Of a stretch of DNA of 64,000 nt, positions 8,582 through 17,680 are shown piece by piece. The stretch comes from Robiginitalea sp. Lineage in GTDB: Bacteria; Bacteroidota; Bacteroidia; Flavobacteriales; Flavobacteriaceae. The stretch lies in contig JAHECA010000003.1 in NCBI GenBank assembly GCA_024642005.1, forward strand, positions 62,001-126,000, given 5' to 3'. The notes beneath the pieces were generated by a model. The model did no database searches. It saw only the letters and a program-made list of their open reading frames with translations, and was not told the origin of the DNA. Position 1 is the first letter of the stretch. Each line of letters starts with the position of its first letter. Made by a program: the position numbers and the translations under genes.

Positions 8582-9174
8582 GGCGCCCTGTGTTTGCCGG
8601 GGACCCACCCCACCTGATCCAGGAACTTCTCCCCGCTCGCTACCGCCCCGGGTTCTATCTGAGTGGCCATGGAGTCGTTCCAGCGGTTCAGGTAGCCAAA
8701 CAAGGCGATTACGCCCATCATTTCGACGATTTCCCCCTCGTTCCAAAAGGAGCGCAGGCGTTGGCCCAGGGCCTCGTCCACCGCGTTGGGGATAACAGAT
8801 GCAGCCAGCGCAAAATCGAGGGCCGCCCGTTCGGCTTCCGAGAAAGCCGGATGGGTGCGGTATTCCCACACATGCTCGAGCTGTTCGGCGGCAGCGCCAT
8901 AGCGCTCGGCAGCGCGTATGGCATGGGCCTGGCAGTAACGGCATCCGGCCGCATTGCTGCTAACCCATGCGATGAGCCGTTTCAGGGCCGAGGTTACCCG
9001 GCCCTCATTGGCCATTACAGCCTTGTTCAGATTGATGAAGGCCTGTGAGATGGCCGGCCGGTGCTGCATGGTCAGCACTGAATTCGGGCAGAACCCGAGG
9101 GTTTCATTGAAGAAGGCGGCGAGCTGCGCGGTTTGCTGGTCTGCGGCCGGATCGAGCGGGGTTATTAGCGGCAT
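8578..9174 (-). CDS. AhpD-like / carboxymuconolactone decarboxylase family protein
   Basis: An all-helical redox protein of 198 aa. The active-site motif is CRYCQAH near residues 78-84, matching the CxxC...H signature of AhpD-type peroxidases. It also carries the family pattern LNKAVMAN before the motif and VALDFALAAS-like sequence after it. It is convergent with the DUF819 gene (4-nt overlap of the ends) and divergent from osmC. The pairing with OsmC suggests a peroxide or organic-hydroperoxide defence role; the physiological electron donor is unknown. Confidence 0.88.
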   Translation of the reverse strand: MPLITPLDPAADQQTAQLAAFFNETLGFCPNSVLTMQHRPAISQAFINLNKAVMANEGRVTSALKRLIAWVSSNAAGCRYCQAHAIRAAERYGAAAEQLEHVWEYRTHPAFSEAERAALDFALAASVIPNAVDEALGQRLRSFWNEGEIVEMMGVIALFGYLNRWNDSMATQIEPGAVASGEKFLDQVGWVPGKHRAP

Positions 9175-9191
9175 AAACGTGGTATTTGTTG

Positions 9192-9199
9192 TACTTTTG
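9192..9199 (+). promoter_or_regulatory. Putative -7 promoter box of osmC
   Basis: TACTTTTG lies 22 nt before the osmC ATG, matching TAnnTTTG. No TTG is seen at the usual -33 spacing. Confidence 0.45.
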
Positions 9200-9221
9200 A
9201 GGTCTTAAGAAACAAAAAAAT

Positions 9222-9650
9222 ATGGCATCCACAAATCATATTTCTGCCCAATGGCTGGGCGGGATGGCCTTTGAAAGCACGAACCCATCTGGCAAGACCC
9301 TGCGCATTGACGCCAGCCCCGAAGACGGGGGCGAGGGGGACGGATTGCGCCCCAAGGCATTAATGCTCAGCTCGTTGGCTGGTTGCTCCGGGCTTGATGT
9401 AGTTTCCCTTATACCCAAAATGAAGCTCGAGGTCCGTGATTTCCGCATGGACATTGCAGCCGAACTGAGCCAGGAACACCCGAAAACCTATATCTCGGTA
9501 CGTCTGGAATACCACTTCTACGGGCCGAGCCTCGACCATAAAAAGCTCGAACGGGCCGTGCAGCTTTCTGTTGAAAAGTACTGCGGGGTTATCGAGATGT
9601 TCCGCAGTTTTGCGGCAGTTGACCACGAAGTTATTTTCCACGACGAATAG
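9222..9650 (+). CDS. OsmC/Ohr family protein
   Basis: A predicted thiol-dependent peroxidase of 142 aa. Both characteristic cysteines are present: one in LSSLAGCSGLDVVSLIPKM near residue 53 and one in VEKYCGVIEMF near residue 122. The segment between them is the standard alpha/beta OsmC fold. It is divergent from an AhpD-like gene, which strengthens a role in hydroperoxide removal. It resembles the OsmC/YhfA branch more than Ohr, judged from the sequence around the first cysteine. Confidence 0.92.
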   Translation: MASTNHISAQWLGGMAFESTNPSGKTLRIDASPEDGGEGDGLRPKALMLSSLAGCSGLDVVSLIPKMKLEVRDFRMDIAAELSQEHPKTYISVRLEYHFYGPSLDHKKLERAVQLSVEKYCGVIEMFRSFAAVDHEVIFHDE

Positions 9651-9693
9651 CAGGCTTGCCTGGCTGCTGCAAGAAAGTTGCAGCACCTTTCTC

Positions 9694-9701
9694 TAACTTT
9701 G
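9694..9701 (+). promoter_or_regulatory. Putative -7 promoter box of recJ
   Basis: TAACTTTG lies 16 nt upstream of the recJ ATG, in the region after the osmC stop. The spacing suggests a short leader. No consensus -33 TTG is seen. Confidence 0.4.
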
Positions 9702-9717
9702 ACTGAACAGACCCGAG

Positions 9718-11412
9718 ATGCGCTGGATCGTCAAACCCGAACCCGATAGTGATCAAACCACCGCTCTGGCCGCAGAACTGGGGGTAGATATGCTTGTTGC
9801 CTCACTGCTGGTGCAACGCGACATAAGCAGTTTCGACGAGGCCCGGCTTTTTTTCAGGCCATCCCTGGAACATCTGCACGACCCGTTTCTGATGCGCGAT
9901 ATGGATGCGGCGGTCCAGCGCATCGAGCGGGCCCTTGCCAGGGAAGAACGCATCCTGGTCTATGGCGACTACGATGTAGACGGCACCACGGCAGTGGCCC
10001 TGATGGCCGGGTACCTTCGGGAGGAAGGGGCGGAAGTTGCCAGTTATATACCCGACCGGTACACGGAAGGATACGGCCTGTCGTACCAGGGGATCGATTT
10101 TGCCCACGACAATGGCATCGGCCTGATTATCGCCCTCGACTGCGGGGTTAAGGCCCTGCAGCAGGCAGCATACGCCCGTGAAAAGGGTATAGACCTGATT
10201 GTATGCGACCACCACCGTCCGGGTCCTGTCCTGCCCGAGGCAGTAGCGGTCCTCGACCCGAAGCGCGACGACTGCCCGTACCCCTATAAGGAACTCTGCG
10301 GCTGCGGGGTGGGGTTTAAACTGTTGCAAGCCCTGCAGGCCCGCAAAGGGTTGGGGGTAGAAACCCTGCTGCCTTATCTCGACCTGGTTGCCACAGCCAT
10401 TGGCGCAGACATTGTGCCCATAACGGGAGAAAACCGTGTCTTGGCCCATTTTGGGCTGCAGGTAATCAATGATGCGCCGCGACCCGGCCTTCGGGCCTTG
10501 ATGAAAGGAGTTGAGCGCGACCGGTTCGAGGTCTCAGACCTGGTTTTTCAGCTGGCCCCCCGCATTAATGCGGCTGGACGCATGCAACACGGGGAAGAAG
10601 CCGTGCAGCTGCTCACCGAGACAGACTTTGGCAGGGCCCTGGCTCAGGCAGCCCGGATTGAAGCCCTGAATACAGAGCGGAGAGATACCGAACAGGCCAT
10701 TACCGAAGAAGCGCTGGCAATGATCCGCGACTCGGATGAGGCAGGTCGCATGAGTACGGTGGTCTACAAGGAAAATTGGCACAAGGGTGTTATCGGCATT
10801 GTCGCCTCCCGGCTTATCGAGACCTACTACCGGCCAACCCTGGTCTTTACCCGGAGCGGCGACAAACTCGCCGCATCGGCTCGTTCTGTGCGGGGATTTG
10901 ACCTGTACGACGCCCTGGAGGCCTGCTCAGACTGCCTGGTGCAGTTTGGCGGCCACACCTACGCGGCCGGGCTTACCCTCGAGGAAGCGCGTTATGAAGA
11001 ATTCAAAGCGCGGTTCGAAGAACAAGTGGTGCGGACCATTGACCCTGACCTGCTCATCCCTGAGATTCGCATTGATCAGACCATCCGCCTTGGGCAGATC
11101 GATGCCCGGCTGGTGCGCATCCTGAAACAATTTGCCCCATTTGGCCCTGGCAACCAGACTCCCGCCTTCCTGGCCGGGCCGCTTCGCGATACTGGATATG
11201 CGCGTGCCGTGGGCAGTACAGGGGCACACCTGAAACTCTCTGTAACACAAGACGGGGCCGGCCCCTTCGGGGGAATCGGCTTTGGCCTGGGAGACAAGCT
11301 AACCGACATCAGGGAAAGGCGCCCTTTCCACGCGGTACTTTCGGTAGAGGAAAACACCTGGCAGGGTAAGACCAGCATCCAGCTCAAGGTGCGCGACCTG
11401 AAAAGCGATTAA
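9718..11412 (+). CDS. recJ: Single-stranded-DNA-specific 5'-3' exonuclease RecJ
   Basis: Degrades single-stranded DNA from 5' ends in recombination and mismatch repair. The 564-aa protein has the DHH-family metal motifs VYGDYDVDGTTAVALM (near residue 80) and VCDHHRPGP (near 163). The DHHA1 domain shows VQFGGHTYAAGLTL near 405. The C-terminal OB-like domain includes APFGPGNQTPAF. Length is standard. It is convergent with the LpxH-type gene; only 22 nt separate the stops and no terminator hairpin is obvious there. Confidence 0.96.
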   Translation: MRWIVKPEPDSDQTTALAAELGVDMLVASLLVQRDISSFDEARLFFRPSLEHLHDPFLMRDMDAAVQRIERALAREERILVYGDYDVDGTTAVALMAGYLREEGAEVASYIPDRYTEGYGLSYQGIDFAHDNGIGLIIALDCGVKALQQAAYAREKGIDLIVCDHHRPGPVLPEAVAVLDPKRDDCPYPYKELCGCGVGFKLLQALQARKGLGVETLLPYLDLVATAIGADIVPITGENRVLAHFGLQVINDAPRPGLRALMKGVERDRFEVSDLVFQLAPRINAAGRMQHGEEAVQLLTETDFGRALAQAARIEALNTERRDTEQAITEEALAMIRDSDEAGRMSTVVYKENWHKGVIGIVASRLIETYYRPTLVFTRSGDKLAASARSVRGFDLYDALEACSDCLVQFGGHTYAAGLTLEEARYEEFKARFEEQVVRTIDPDLLIPEIRIDQTIRLGQIDARLVRILKQFAPFGPGNQTPAFLAGPLRDTGYARAVGSTGAHLKLSVTQDGAGPFGGIGFGLGDKLTDIRERRPFHAVLSVEENTWQGKTSIQLKVRDLKSD

Positions 11413-11434
11413 AGGGTGCCGGGGTCTGGCCTGC

Positions 11435-12217
11435 TTATTTTTTAAAATATTCCAGGTGCATGGTCTTGCCATCAAAGACGCCATAGCTGAAATACTTGAT
11501 CCAGTCGCCAAGGTTAATGTAGTCGGAGTGGGGCCCCAGCTTTATTTCCAGGGGAAGGTGCCGGTGTCCGAACACGAAGAAGTCGTAGTGTTTTTCAGAG
11601 AGCTTTCGTTTGGCGTATTGCACCAGCCACTCGTTTTCCTCCCCCAAAAAACGCGTTTGTTCGTCCCCTGAAATCAATCGGTTTTTCACCGAAAAGTATT
11701 GCCCGAGGCGTACGCCCAGGTCGGGGTGCAGCCAGCGGAACAGCCATTTGGCAAGCGGATTGGTAAACACCTTTTTCATACGCTTGAACCCTTTGTCGCC
11801 GGGCCCCAGGCCATCGCCGTGCCCGATCAGAAAACGGCGCCCTCCCAGGTTGAACTCCTGGGGGCTGTGAAATACGGGGATGCCCAGTTCTTCCTCGAAA
11901 TACCCGTTCATCCACAGGTCGTGGTTCCCTACGAAATAATAAACGGGTACGCCCCGATCGGCCAGGCGGGCCAGTGTGCCCAGTGTGCGCGTAAATCCTT
12001 TCGGGACCACCTTTTGGTATTCGAACCAGAAATCGAAGAGGTCACCCACCAGGAATAATGCGGCTGCTTCCTCCTCGATGCTGTCCAGCCATTGTACGAA
12101 GGCCTGTTCCCTCGGGAAGCTCGCTTCCTGGCTGGGGGCTCCCAGGTGGTTGTCGCTGGCGAAGAATATCTTCTTGCCGTTTGGTATCTCGAGATGCCTG
12201 TTGTCTTGGATTACCAT
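11435..12217 (-). CDS. lpxH: UDP-2,3-diacylglucosamine hydrolase-type metallophosphoesterase
   Basis: Probable lipid A pathway enzyme that releases UMP from UDP-2,3-diacylglucosamine. The 260-aa protein has all calcineurin-like motifs in order: ASDNHLG, VGDLFDFWFEY, VGNHDLWM, IGHGDGLGPGDKG and FGHRHLPLE. The ASDNHLGAP start, DFWFEY and the long insert after GDKGFKRMKKVF are features I associate with the Bacteroidetes LpxH branch. It sits 21 nt after a QueD-family gene on the same strand and probably shares its promoter. The symbol assumes lipid A specificity, which motifs alone do not prove. Confidence 0.88.
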   Translation of the reverse strand: MVIQDNRHLEIPNGKKIFFASDNHLGAPSQEASFPREQAFVQWLDSIEEEAAALFLVGDLFDFWFEYQKVVPKGFTRTLGTLARLADRGVPVYYFVGNHDLWMNGYFEEELGIPVFHSPQEFNLGGRRFLIGHGDGLGPGDKGFKRMKKVFTNPLAKWLFRWLHPDLGVRLGQYFSVKNRLISGDEQTRFLGEENEWLVQYAKRKLSEKHYDFFVFGHRHLPLEIKLGPHSDYINLGDWIKYFSYGVFDGKTMHLEYFKK

Positions 12218-12238
12218 GGGTGCGGCCCGGCGGGCAGG

Positions 12239-12691
12239 TCAGGGATTATCGCTGGCGAACCATTCGGCATAGGCGGTTGCGGTTTCCCGAAGCCGCAGCG
12301 AATGCAGGTTGACGCCTTTCGGCAGACGGGCCCGGATGCGCGCGGCAAAATCGATCACCATATTCTCGCTCGTGGGCTGGTAGTCTGCAAGGATTACCTT
12401 GTGGCCGTCCTTTTCCAGCATTTCGGCCAGGGCCACATGGGGGGTATTCTTGTTGAAGACCGTGGCATGGTCGAAACGGTCGACGACCTCCTCCTTGACA
12501 ATGGCCTTCAGGTCGCCGAAATCGAGCACCATGCCCAGTTTGACTTCCCCGGGCCCGGAGATCGGAGTGCCGATGACCGTAACAGCCAGTTGATAGCTGT
12601 GGCCGTGTACGTTGCGGCATTTGCCGTCGTACCCGAAAAGGGCATGCCCGGTCTCGAATGTGAATTCCTTGGTGATGCGGATGCGCTCCAT
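12239..12691 (-). CDS. queD: 6-carboxytetrahydropterin synthase / 6-pyruvoyl-tetrahydropterin synthase family
   Basis: A 150-aa enzyme converting dihydroneopterin triphosphate to 6-carboxy-tetrahydropterin, an early step to queuosine. Zinc ligands are His16 in FETGHALFG and the two His in CRNVHGHSY (residues 27-33). The Cys of the C-xxx-HGH pattern marks the QueD type. A downstream catalytic Asp-His pair is seen in DRFDHATVFN. It has a TACTTTTG box 18 nt upstream and is likely the first gene of a queD-lpxH pair. Confidence 0.9.
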   Translation of the reverse strand: MERIRITKEFTFETGHALFGYDGKCRNVHGHSYQLAVTVIGTPISGPGEVKLGMVLDFGDLKAIVKEEVVDRFDHATVFNKNTPHVALAEMLEKDGHKVILADYQPTSENMVIDFAARIRARLPKGVNLHSLRLRETATAYAEWFASDNP

Positions 12692-12708
12692 GCTCGCTTA
12701 TCTTGATG

Positions 12709-12716
12709 CAAAAGTA
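12709..12716 (-). promoter_or_regulatory. Putative -7 promoter box of queD
   Basis: Minus strand TACTTTTG lies 17 nt upstream of the queD start. The spacing to the start codon suits the short leaders proposed for neighbouring genes. No TTG at -33. Confidence 0.42.
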
Positions 12717-12893
12717 GAAATAATGTGGGAGGAATCGGGGGATGAATTGCATTTGCATGCTTTTTGAGAAGAGGATAGATTGCCTGCCGGCTTGCTTCTG
12801 CAAAGCTTATTTCAGGGGGGTGGCCGCAAGCGAATCGCGCCATGCCCTGCCAGCGGGAAGAGGATCCTGCAAATGCCGCCGCTTCAGGACCCG

Positions 12894-12924
12894 TTGAGGA
12901 ATTGCCCGGGGATACGTACCTTGC
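12894..12924 (+). promoter_or_regulatory. Putative promoter of the ABC exporter gene
   Basis: TTG at 12894-12896, a 20-nt spacer, then TACCTTGC at 12917-12924, one base off TAnnTTTG. It would start transcription only a few nt before the GTG start at 12937, implying a very short or absent leader. Confidence 0.4.
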
Positions 12925-12936
12925 AGGTAAAAGACC

Positions 12937-14772
12937 GTGCACGCACCCAGGCCTAAATCCATCCGCGACACCGAACGCATTTCCCTGAGCGATTCCTTTC
13001 GGGGATGGCATTCCATTCCACGGTTTTTCAGGGAGATATACCGCGACGGCCCTGGCCTCTTTGCCCTGAATGTTCTGGCGCGCCTCTTCAAGGGATTCAG
13101 CCCGGTTGTCCTGTTGTGGATCGGAAAGCTCATCATCGACGAAATAGTACGCCTCCTTCAAACCAAGTCGGGTGACCTCGAACAGCTATGGACCTACGTG
13201 GCGGCTGAGCTGGGGGTGGCCCTGCTCACCGACCTGCTCGGCAGGGGGGTAAACTTAACCGACGGGCTCCTGGGCGACCTCTATTCCAATGCCTCCTCTG
13301 AGCGCATTATCCGCAAGGCGCGGGACCTCACCATGGAACAGCTCGAAAACCCCACCTTTTATGACAAGCTGGAGCGGGCCCGGATGCAGACCAACAGCCG
13401 GGTATCCTTAATGAGCAATGTGCTGGCCCAGGCCGAGGGCCTCTTGTCCATAGGGTCGCTTATAGCGGGGCTTATCTACTTTGAACCCTGGCTCATCCTG
13501 CTGCTGGCCCTGAGTATCGTGCCGTCGTTTATCAATGAACTGAAATTTTCGTCAGATCGCTATTCCCTGGCCCGGAGCTGGACCAGCGAGCGCCGCGAAC
13601 TGGATTACCTCCGCTATATCGGGGCCAACAACCGGACTGCCCAGGAAGTTAAGCTTTTCGGCCTTACCGATTTTATTGCGAACCGCTTCCGGGAACTTGC
13701 CCACCGGTACTACCTGCTCACCCGGCGGCTGTCCCTTAGGCAAAGCCTTTTTGGGGGATTGTTCAACCTGTTGGGGGTGCTGTCGTATTACGGGGCTTAT
13801 GTGCTGATTATCTACCGGACGCTGAGTGGGGTTTTATCGCTGGGTGATCTCACCTTCCTGTCCGGTTCGTTCAACCGGTTGCAGAGCAGCCTGCAGGCTT
13901 TTTTTTCGCGCTTTACGCGCATCTCTGAAAGCGCCCTTTACCTGAAGGATTATTTCGATTTCATCGACCTGGATACGGAGCGGCCGAGGGTGAAATACCT
14001 GCCCCTGCCCGATGCAATCCGGGAGGGCTTCGAATTCCAGGATGTGCATTTTACCTATCCCGATCGCGAAACGCCTGTGCTGAAAGGAATCAGCTTTAGC
14101 CTGAGGGCCGGAGAGAAAATGGCTTTTGTAGGCCAGAACGGCGCAGGCAAGACCACCCTGATCAAACTCATCCTTCGGTTTTATGAGCCCACCCATGGGC
14201 GGATTCTGCTCGATGGCACTGATATTGCCCGTTTTGAACCTGACGCCTACCGGAGTCGGTTCGGGGTTATTTTCCAGGATTTTTTCCGGTATGAGTTTAC
14301 CCTGCGCGAGAATATTGCAGTCGGGAATATTGACAACCTGACCGATGAAGATCGTATCGTGGATGCTGCCCACAAGAGCCTGGCCGACCAGGTAATTCGG
14401 GAAATGACCGCCGGGCTCGACCAGCAGCTCGGCCGCCGCTTTTACCGGGGGCAGGAACTCAGCGGCGGGCAGTGGCAAAAAGTGGCCCTGGCACGGGCCT
14501 ATATGAAGGATGCCGATGTCATGATCCTCGACGAACCCACGGCTTCTCTGGATGCGCGGGCCGAATACGAAGTTTTCAAGCGGTTCATAGGGCTTACCCG
14601 GGGCCGGACCAGCATCATTATTTCACACCGCTTCAGCACGGTGCGCATGGCCGACCGCATCCTGGTGCTGGAAGATGGGCAGATTGTTTCCCTGGGCACC
14701 CATGAGGAACTTATGGAAGAAGGCGGGTTGTATGCCGAGTTGTTCAACCTTCAGGCGGCTGGGTATCAATAG
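12937..14772 (+). CDS. ABC exporter, fused membrane and ATPase domains
   Basis: A half-transporter of 611 aa that would act as a homodimer in the inner membrane. The first ~340 residues are the six-helix membrane domain. The ATPase domain has Walker A GQNGAGKTTL, a Q-loop (IFQDFFRYE), the signature LSGGQWQK, Walker B VMILDEPTASLDA and the H-loop ISHRFSTV. The substrate is unknown; lipid, peptide or drug are all possible. GTG at 12937 is used because no closer in-frame ATG would retain the N-terminal region, and the first Met after it is deep in the domain. No partner gene is adjacent. Confidence 0.92.
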   Translation: MHAPRPKSIRDTERISLSDSFRGWHSIPRFFREIYRDGPGLFALNVLARLFKGFSPVVLLWIGKLIIDEIVRLLQTKSGDLEQLWTYVAAELGVALLTDLLGRGVNLTDGLLGDLYSNASSERIIRKARDLTMEQLENPTFYDKLERARMQTNSRVSLMSNVLAQAEGLLSIGSLIAGLIYFEPWLILLLALSIVPSFINELKFSSDRYSLARSWTSERRELDYLRYIGANNRTAQEVKLFGLTDFIANRFRELAHRYYLLTRRLSLRQSLFGGLFNLLGVLSYYGAYVLIIYRTLSGVLSLGDLTFLSGSFNRLQSSLQAFFSRFTRISESALYLKDYFDFIDLDTERPRVKYLPLPDAIREGFEFQDVHFTYPDRETPVLKGISFSLRAGEKMAFVGQNGAGKTTLIKLILRFYEPTHGRILLDGTDIARFEPDAYRSRFGVIFQDFFRYEFTLRENIAVGNIDNLTDEDRIVDAAHKSLADQVIREMTAGLDQQLGRRFYRGQELSGGQWQKVALARAYMKDADVMILDEPTASLDARAEYEVFKRFIGLTRGRTSIIISHRFSTVRMADRILVLEDGQIVSLGTHEELMEEGGLYAELFNLQAAGYQ

Positions 14773-14925
14773 GAATTTGAAAGCCTGTTAGGGCAAAAGC
14801 GGGCGTTCCCTGTAAAGTTTCGGGGCCCCACCCTTCTCAATCCCATGTGTTCTGGCAGCTAAAGAGCGTTTGGGTTATGTAGGCCCCAACACCCGAAGGT
14901 TAGGAAAAGGGGGCATCGATTTCAC

Positions 14926-14954
14926 TTGTAAGGCCTTGAATTTTATTACCTTTG
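14926..14954 (+). promoter_or_regulatory. Promoter of the outer-membrane protein pair
   Basis: TTG at 14926-14928, an 18-nt spacer, then TACCTTTG at 14947-14954. This is a full Bacteroidetes-type promoter. It lies at the end of a 225-nt gap that holds no gene or repeat that I can see, and 43 nt before the ATG of the first gene. Confidence 0.6.
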
Positions 14955-14997
14955 AAAGACACCGCCACAAAGAGCAAGATGTGCCGGCTACGCACCT

Positions 14998-15738
14998 ATG
15001 TCGCCATATTTCAAGAACTTGGAATATTTTCGAGCCTGCAGCTTAAAACCGATCAGAACAAATTCCCTAAGAAGTCGGTGGGTTGCCGTAGTTTTTATCG
15101 GCATGCTCTGTGCCTGCCCCGGGTCGCACGTATTGGCTCAGGATAATTCCGGCGACACCCTGACAACCCCGTTCAAAAAGGGAAGGTGGCTCAGCGGCCT
15201 CGGCGGGCATTTCAGCTCAAATACGCTGAGACTGGAATCGGAGGAGGGGCTTATTTCCTCGAATTCCTATGGATTGGAGATCTTCACAGGCACATTTGTC
15301 AGAGATCGCTGGTTTCTCGGGTTTAATGTGCTGGCCGGCAGCAGTGAAGGTGCCGGACTTGTCGAACGGAGATCTGAGACTTTGCTTATCGGGCCATCGG
15401 TGAGCCATTACTTTATGAAGGAACCTTACGGCTCACTGTACGTTAGTCTCTTGCCGGGTTATATCCGAATAAGGGAAGAGGGTTCCGTGACGAATGAAAC
15501 CGATAGTTACGTGCAATTGGCCGAAGGCCCCGGTTTCTCTGCCCGTATCCGCCTGGGGTATGCCTATGTTATTTCGCGGCGGATCGTGCTGGATGTCGGG
15601 GTGGGCACCAACCTGTCGTGGCTGGACCTGAACTACCAGTCCGAGATTGAGGCGATAAACCGGAAGGAGTCCATATTTTCCAATGCCACTTTCTTTTCCT
15701 TTGGGTTTAATGTAATGTTGGATGAATTCTTTTTCTGA
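14998..15738 (+). CDS. Predicted outer-membrane beta-barrel protein, small
   Basis: A 246-aa exported protein of unknown function. A long N-terminal region ends in a signal peptide core (VAVVFIGMLCACPG) with a likely cleavage site after SHVLA. The mature part alternates hydrophobic and polar residues with glycine and aromatic residues (RWFLGFNVLAG, GSLYVSLLPGYIRI, ARIRLGYAYVIS), typical of an 8-10-strand barrel. It ends in DEFFF, with a C-terminal Phe as in outer-membrane proteins. Its TGA overlaps the ATG of the next barrel gene by 1 nt, so the two are coupled. Confidence 0.75.
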   Translation: MSPYFKNLEYFRACSLKPIRTNSLRSRWVAVVFIGMLCACPGSHVLAQDNSGDTLTTPFKKGRWLSGLGGHFSSNTLRLESEEGLISSNSYGLEIFTGTFVRDRWFLGFNVLAGSSEGAGLVERRSETLLIGPSVSHYFMKEPYGSLYVSLLPGYIRIREEGSVTNETDSYVQLAEGPGFSARIRLGYAYVISRRIVLDVGVGTNLSWLDLNYQSEIEAINRKESIFSNATFFSFGFNVMLDEFFF

Positions 15739-16844
15739 TGCGGCGCTATCTCCTCTCCATACTGCTTCTGCTCTTCACGTACCAGGCTCTGGCACAGCGC
15801 GACGATCAGGCCATCATTCGCAGCGATACCCTGAACAGAAAGAGCAACCTAAAATTAATCGGGATTCCGGTGATTTTCAGCACCCCTGAAACCGGGCTGG
15901 GCTATGGAGGGGGCGGGCAGCTTTTCCTGACCTCTGAAAAGAACGTCTTCAAGGCCCGCAAATCGAACATCCTGTTTACCGGCATCTATACGACCAATTC
16001 ACAGGTCGTTATCCAGGCCCTCCCGCAAGTCTATTTCGGGGCAGGCGATTACTACCTCGACGGCATCTATGAATTTCGGATTTACCCCAACAAATTCTGG
16101 GGCATCGGCAATAACACCCCCGAATCGGACGAGGAGGCCTATAATATGACCAGCCACAAGTTCAGGGTAGATTTCCTCAAGCGCCTCCCCCCCTCCCTGA
16201 ATTTCGGGTTGCGCTTCAATTTTGAGAACCACGAGGTCACGGAAGTCGCCGAAGGCGGCCTGCTTGGCTCAGGCGAGATCTTTGGCAGCGACCGGGCGGT
16301 AATTGTGGGACTTGGGGCCATTTTTACGCTTGACACTAGAGATCAGGTTGAAGACCCCCATGAGGGCTTCTACGTGAATTTCAACGCCCAGTTCTCAAGT
16401 GAAAATTTTGGAGCCACCCACGGTTTCAACAGGTTTATTACCGATATGCGGGCGTATCACCCGCTTGGCAAAAATAGCCTGATCGCCGGACGGCTTTACC
16501 TGGAGAACAATTATGGTGACGTTCCTTTTCAGGTCAAATCGCAATTTGGGGGAGGCGACATGGCCAGGGGTTACTTCAAGGGCCGGTTTATCGATGACCA
16601 GATGTACGTGCTTACTGCCGAATACCGGTGGCGGTTCCTGCCCCGGTTTAGCCTTGCGGCATTCGGCCTGATGGGGGAGGTGTCGGAAATCAATCAGGAT
16701 TTTTTCAATAAGCCCCATTTCAGTGCAGGAGGGGGCATTCGGTTTAAAGTCCTCAAAGACCAGAATACCCTGGTGCGCTTAGATGTCGGGGTCGGAGAAC
16801 AGGGCAACAGCGGCTTCTATTTCGGGGTGAACCAGGCCTTTTGA
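15738..16844 (+). CDS. BamA/TamA-type outer-membrane barrel (surface antigen D15 family), without POTRA domains
   Basis: A protein of 368 aa with a clear signal peptide (MRRYLLSILLLLFTYQALAQ). The rest is barrel sequence starting GIPVIFSTPETGLGYGGGGQ, the entry motif of the D15/Bac_surface_Ag family, and including FTLDTRDQVEDPHEGFYVNF and GGGDMARGYFKGRF. The last residue is Phe. There is no room for POTRA domains, so it is not BamA itself; it may be a transport barrel or a phospholipid/lipoprotein export component. It is coupled to the preceding small barrel gene. Confidence 0.88.
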   Translation: MRRYLLSILLLLFTYQALAQRDDQAIIRSDTLNRKSNLKLIGIPVIFSTPETGLGYGGGGQLFLTSEKNVFKARKSNILFTGIYTTNSQVVIQALPQVYFGAGDYYLDGIYEFRIYPNKFWGIGNNTPESDEEAYNMTSHKFRVDFLKRLPPSLNFGLRFNFENHEVTEVAEGGLLGSGEIFGSDRAVIVGLGAIFTLDTRDQVEDPHEGFYVNFNAQFSSENFGATHGFNRFITDMRAYHPLGKNSLIAGRLYLENNYGDVPFQVKSQFGGGDMARGYFKGRFIDDQMYVLTAEYRWRFLPRFSLAAFGLMGEVSEINQDFFNKPHFSAGGGIRFKVLKDQNTLVRLDVGVGEQGNSGFYFGVNQAF

Positions 16845-16891
16845 TCGGATGCCAGACAGTTGGCAGGGCAAGTGTTAAAGGACCTCCCGCC

Positions 16892-17665
16892 TCACAGCTT
16901 TTCCTTGAATTTGCGGAGGGTTTCCTGGGTAGTTTGTGAAAGTGCCAGTTTTCCCGTCATCGCTGCCCTGGCCGGGAGGAGGGTTTCCCAGTGGTCGGTG
17001 CCTTCCCAAAGGGCCTTTTTCATTAGGGCCAGACCTTCTGCCGGGTAGGTCGCCAGTTGGGAGGCAAAAAATTCAGCTTCCTTATCCAGGTCGCTTCGCG
17101 ACTCAAAGACCCTGGCAAAAATCCCATGTTCCTTTGCCCAATAGGCACTTTTCCACTCCAGGGGTGAGAGCGACAATTCTGCAAGGCCTGCAACGCCCGC
17201 TTTGCGCGCCACGGCCGGGGCGATTACCAGGGGGGCAATGCCGATGCTGAGCTCCGAAAGGCGGATGGAAGCGGCTTCAGCAGCCAGGGCGTAGTCGCAA
17301 GCCGAAATCAGCCCCACGCCACCCCCTACGGCTTTGCCATGTACCTTGCCCACAATGGGCTTCGGACAGCGGCGCATGGTATTGAGCAGGCGGGCAAAAC
17401 CATTGAAGAAGGCCGTACTGGATTCCGGGGTGTCAACCTGCAGCAATTCGTCAAAAGAGGCACCGGCGCAGAAAGCCCGGTCGCCTTCAGACTGTATGAG
17501 TATTACGCTTACCCCGGGGTTTGCCCCCAGGCTTTCCAGTTCGTGGCAAAGCCTGTCCAGCAAGGTCGAGTTCAGGGAATTGCTGGCCGGATGGCCGAAT
17601 TCCAGGACGGCCAGCGAGCCGGAGTGCCGGGTATACAGGCTTCCTTCCATGCGGGTTGTAGCCAT
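16892..17665 (-). CDS. Enoyl-CoA hydratase/isomerase (crotonase) family protein
   Basis: A 257-aa acyl-CoA enzyme. The oxyanion-hole segments are AFCAGASFDEL and VHGKAVGGGVGLISACDYA. One catalytic Glu is retained in LSELSIGIAP, but the position of the first Glu (GGGxEL in classical hydratases) is Gly in GGGVGL. The latter pattern is seen in several crotonases annotated as methylglutaconyl-CoA hydratase, so a leucine-degradation role is possible but not proven. It is last in a three-gene minus-strand run after MATE (15-nt gap). Confidence 0.85.
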   Translation of the reverse strand: MATTRMEGSLYTRHSGSLAVLEFGHPASNSLNSTLLDRLCHELESLGANPGVSVILIQSEGDRAFCAGASFDELLQVDTPESSTAFFNGFARLLNTMRRCPKPIVGKVHGKAVGGGVGLISACDYALAAEAASIRLSELSIGIAPLVIAPAVARKAGVAGLAELSLSPLEWKSAYWAKEHGIFARVFESRSDLDKEAEFFASQLATYPAEGLALMKKALWEGTDHWETLLPARAAMTGKLALSQTTQETLRKFKEKL

Positions 17666-17680
17666 GGTTTTTAATCAAAG

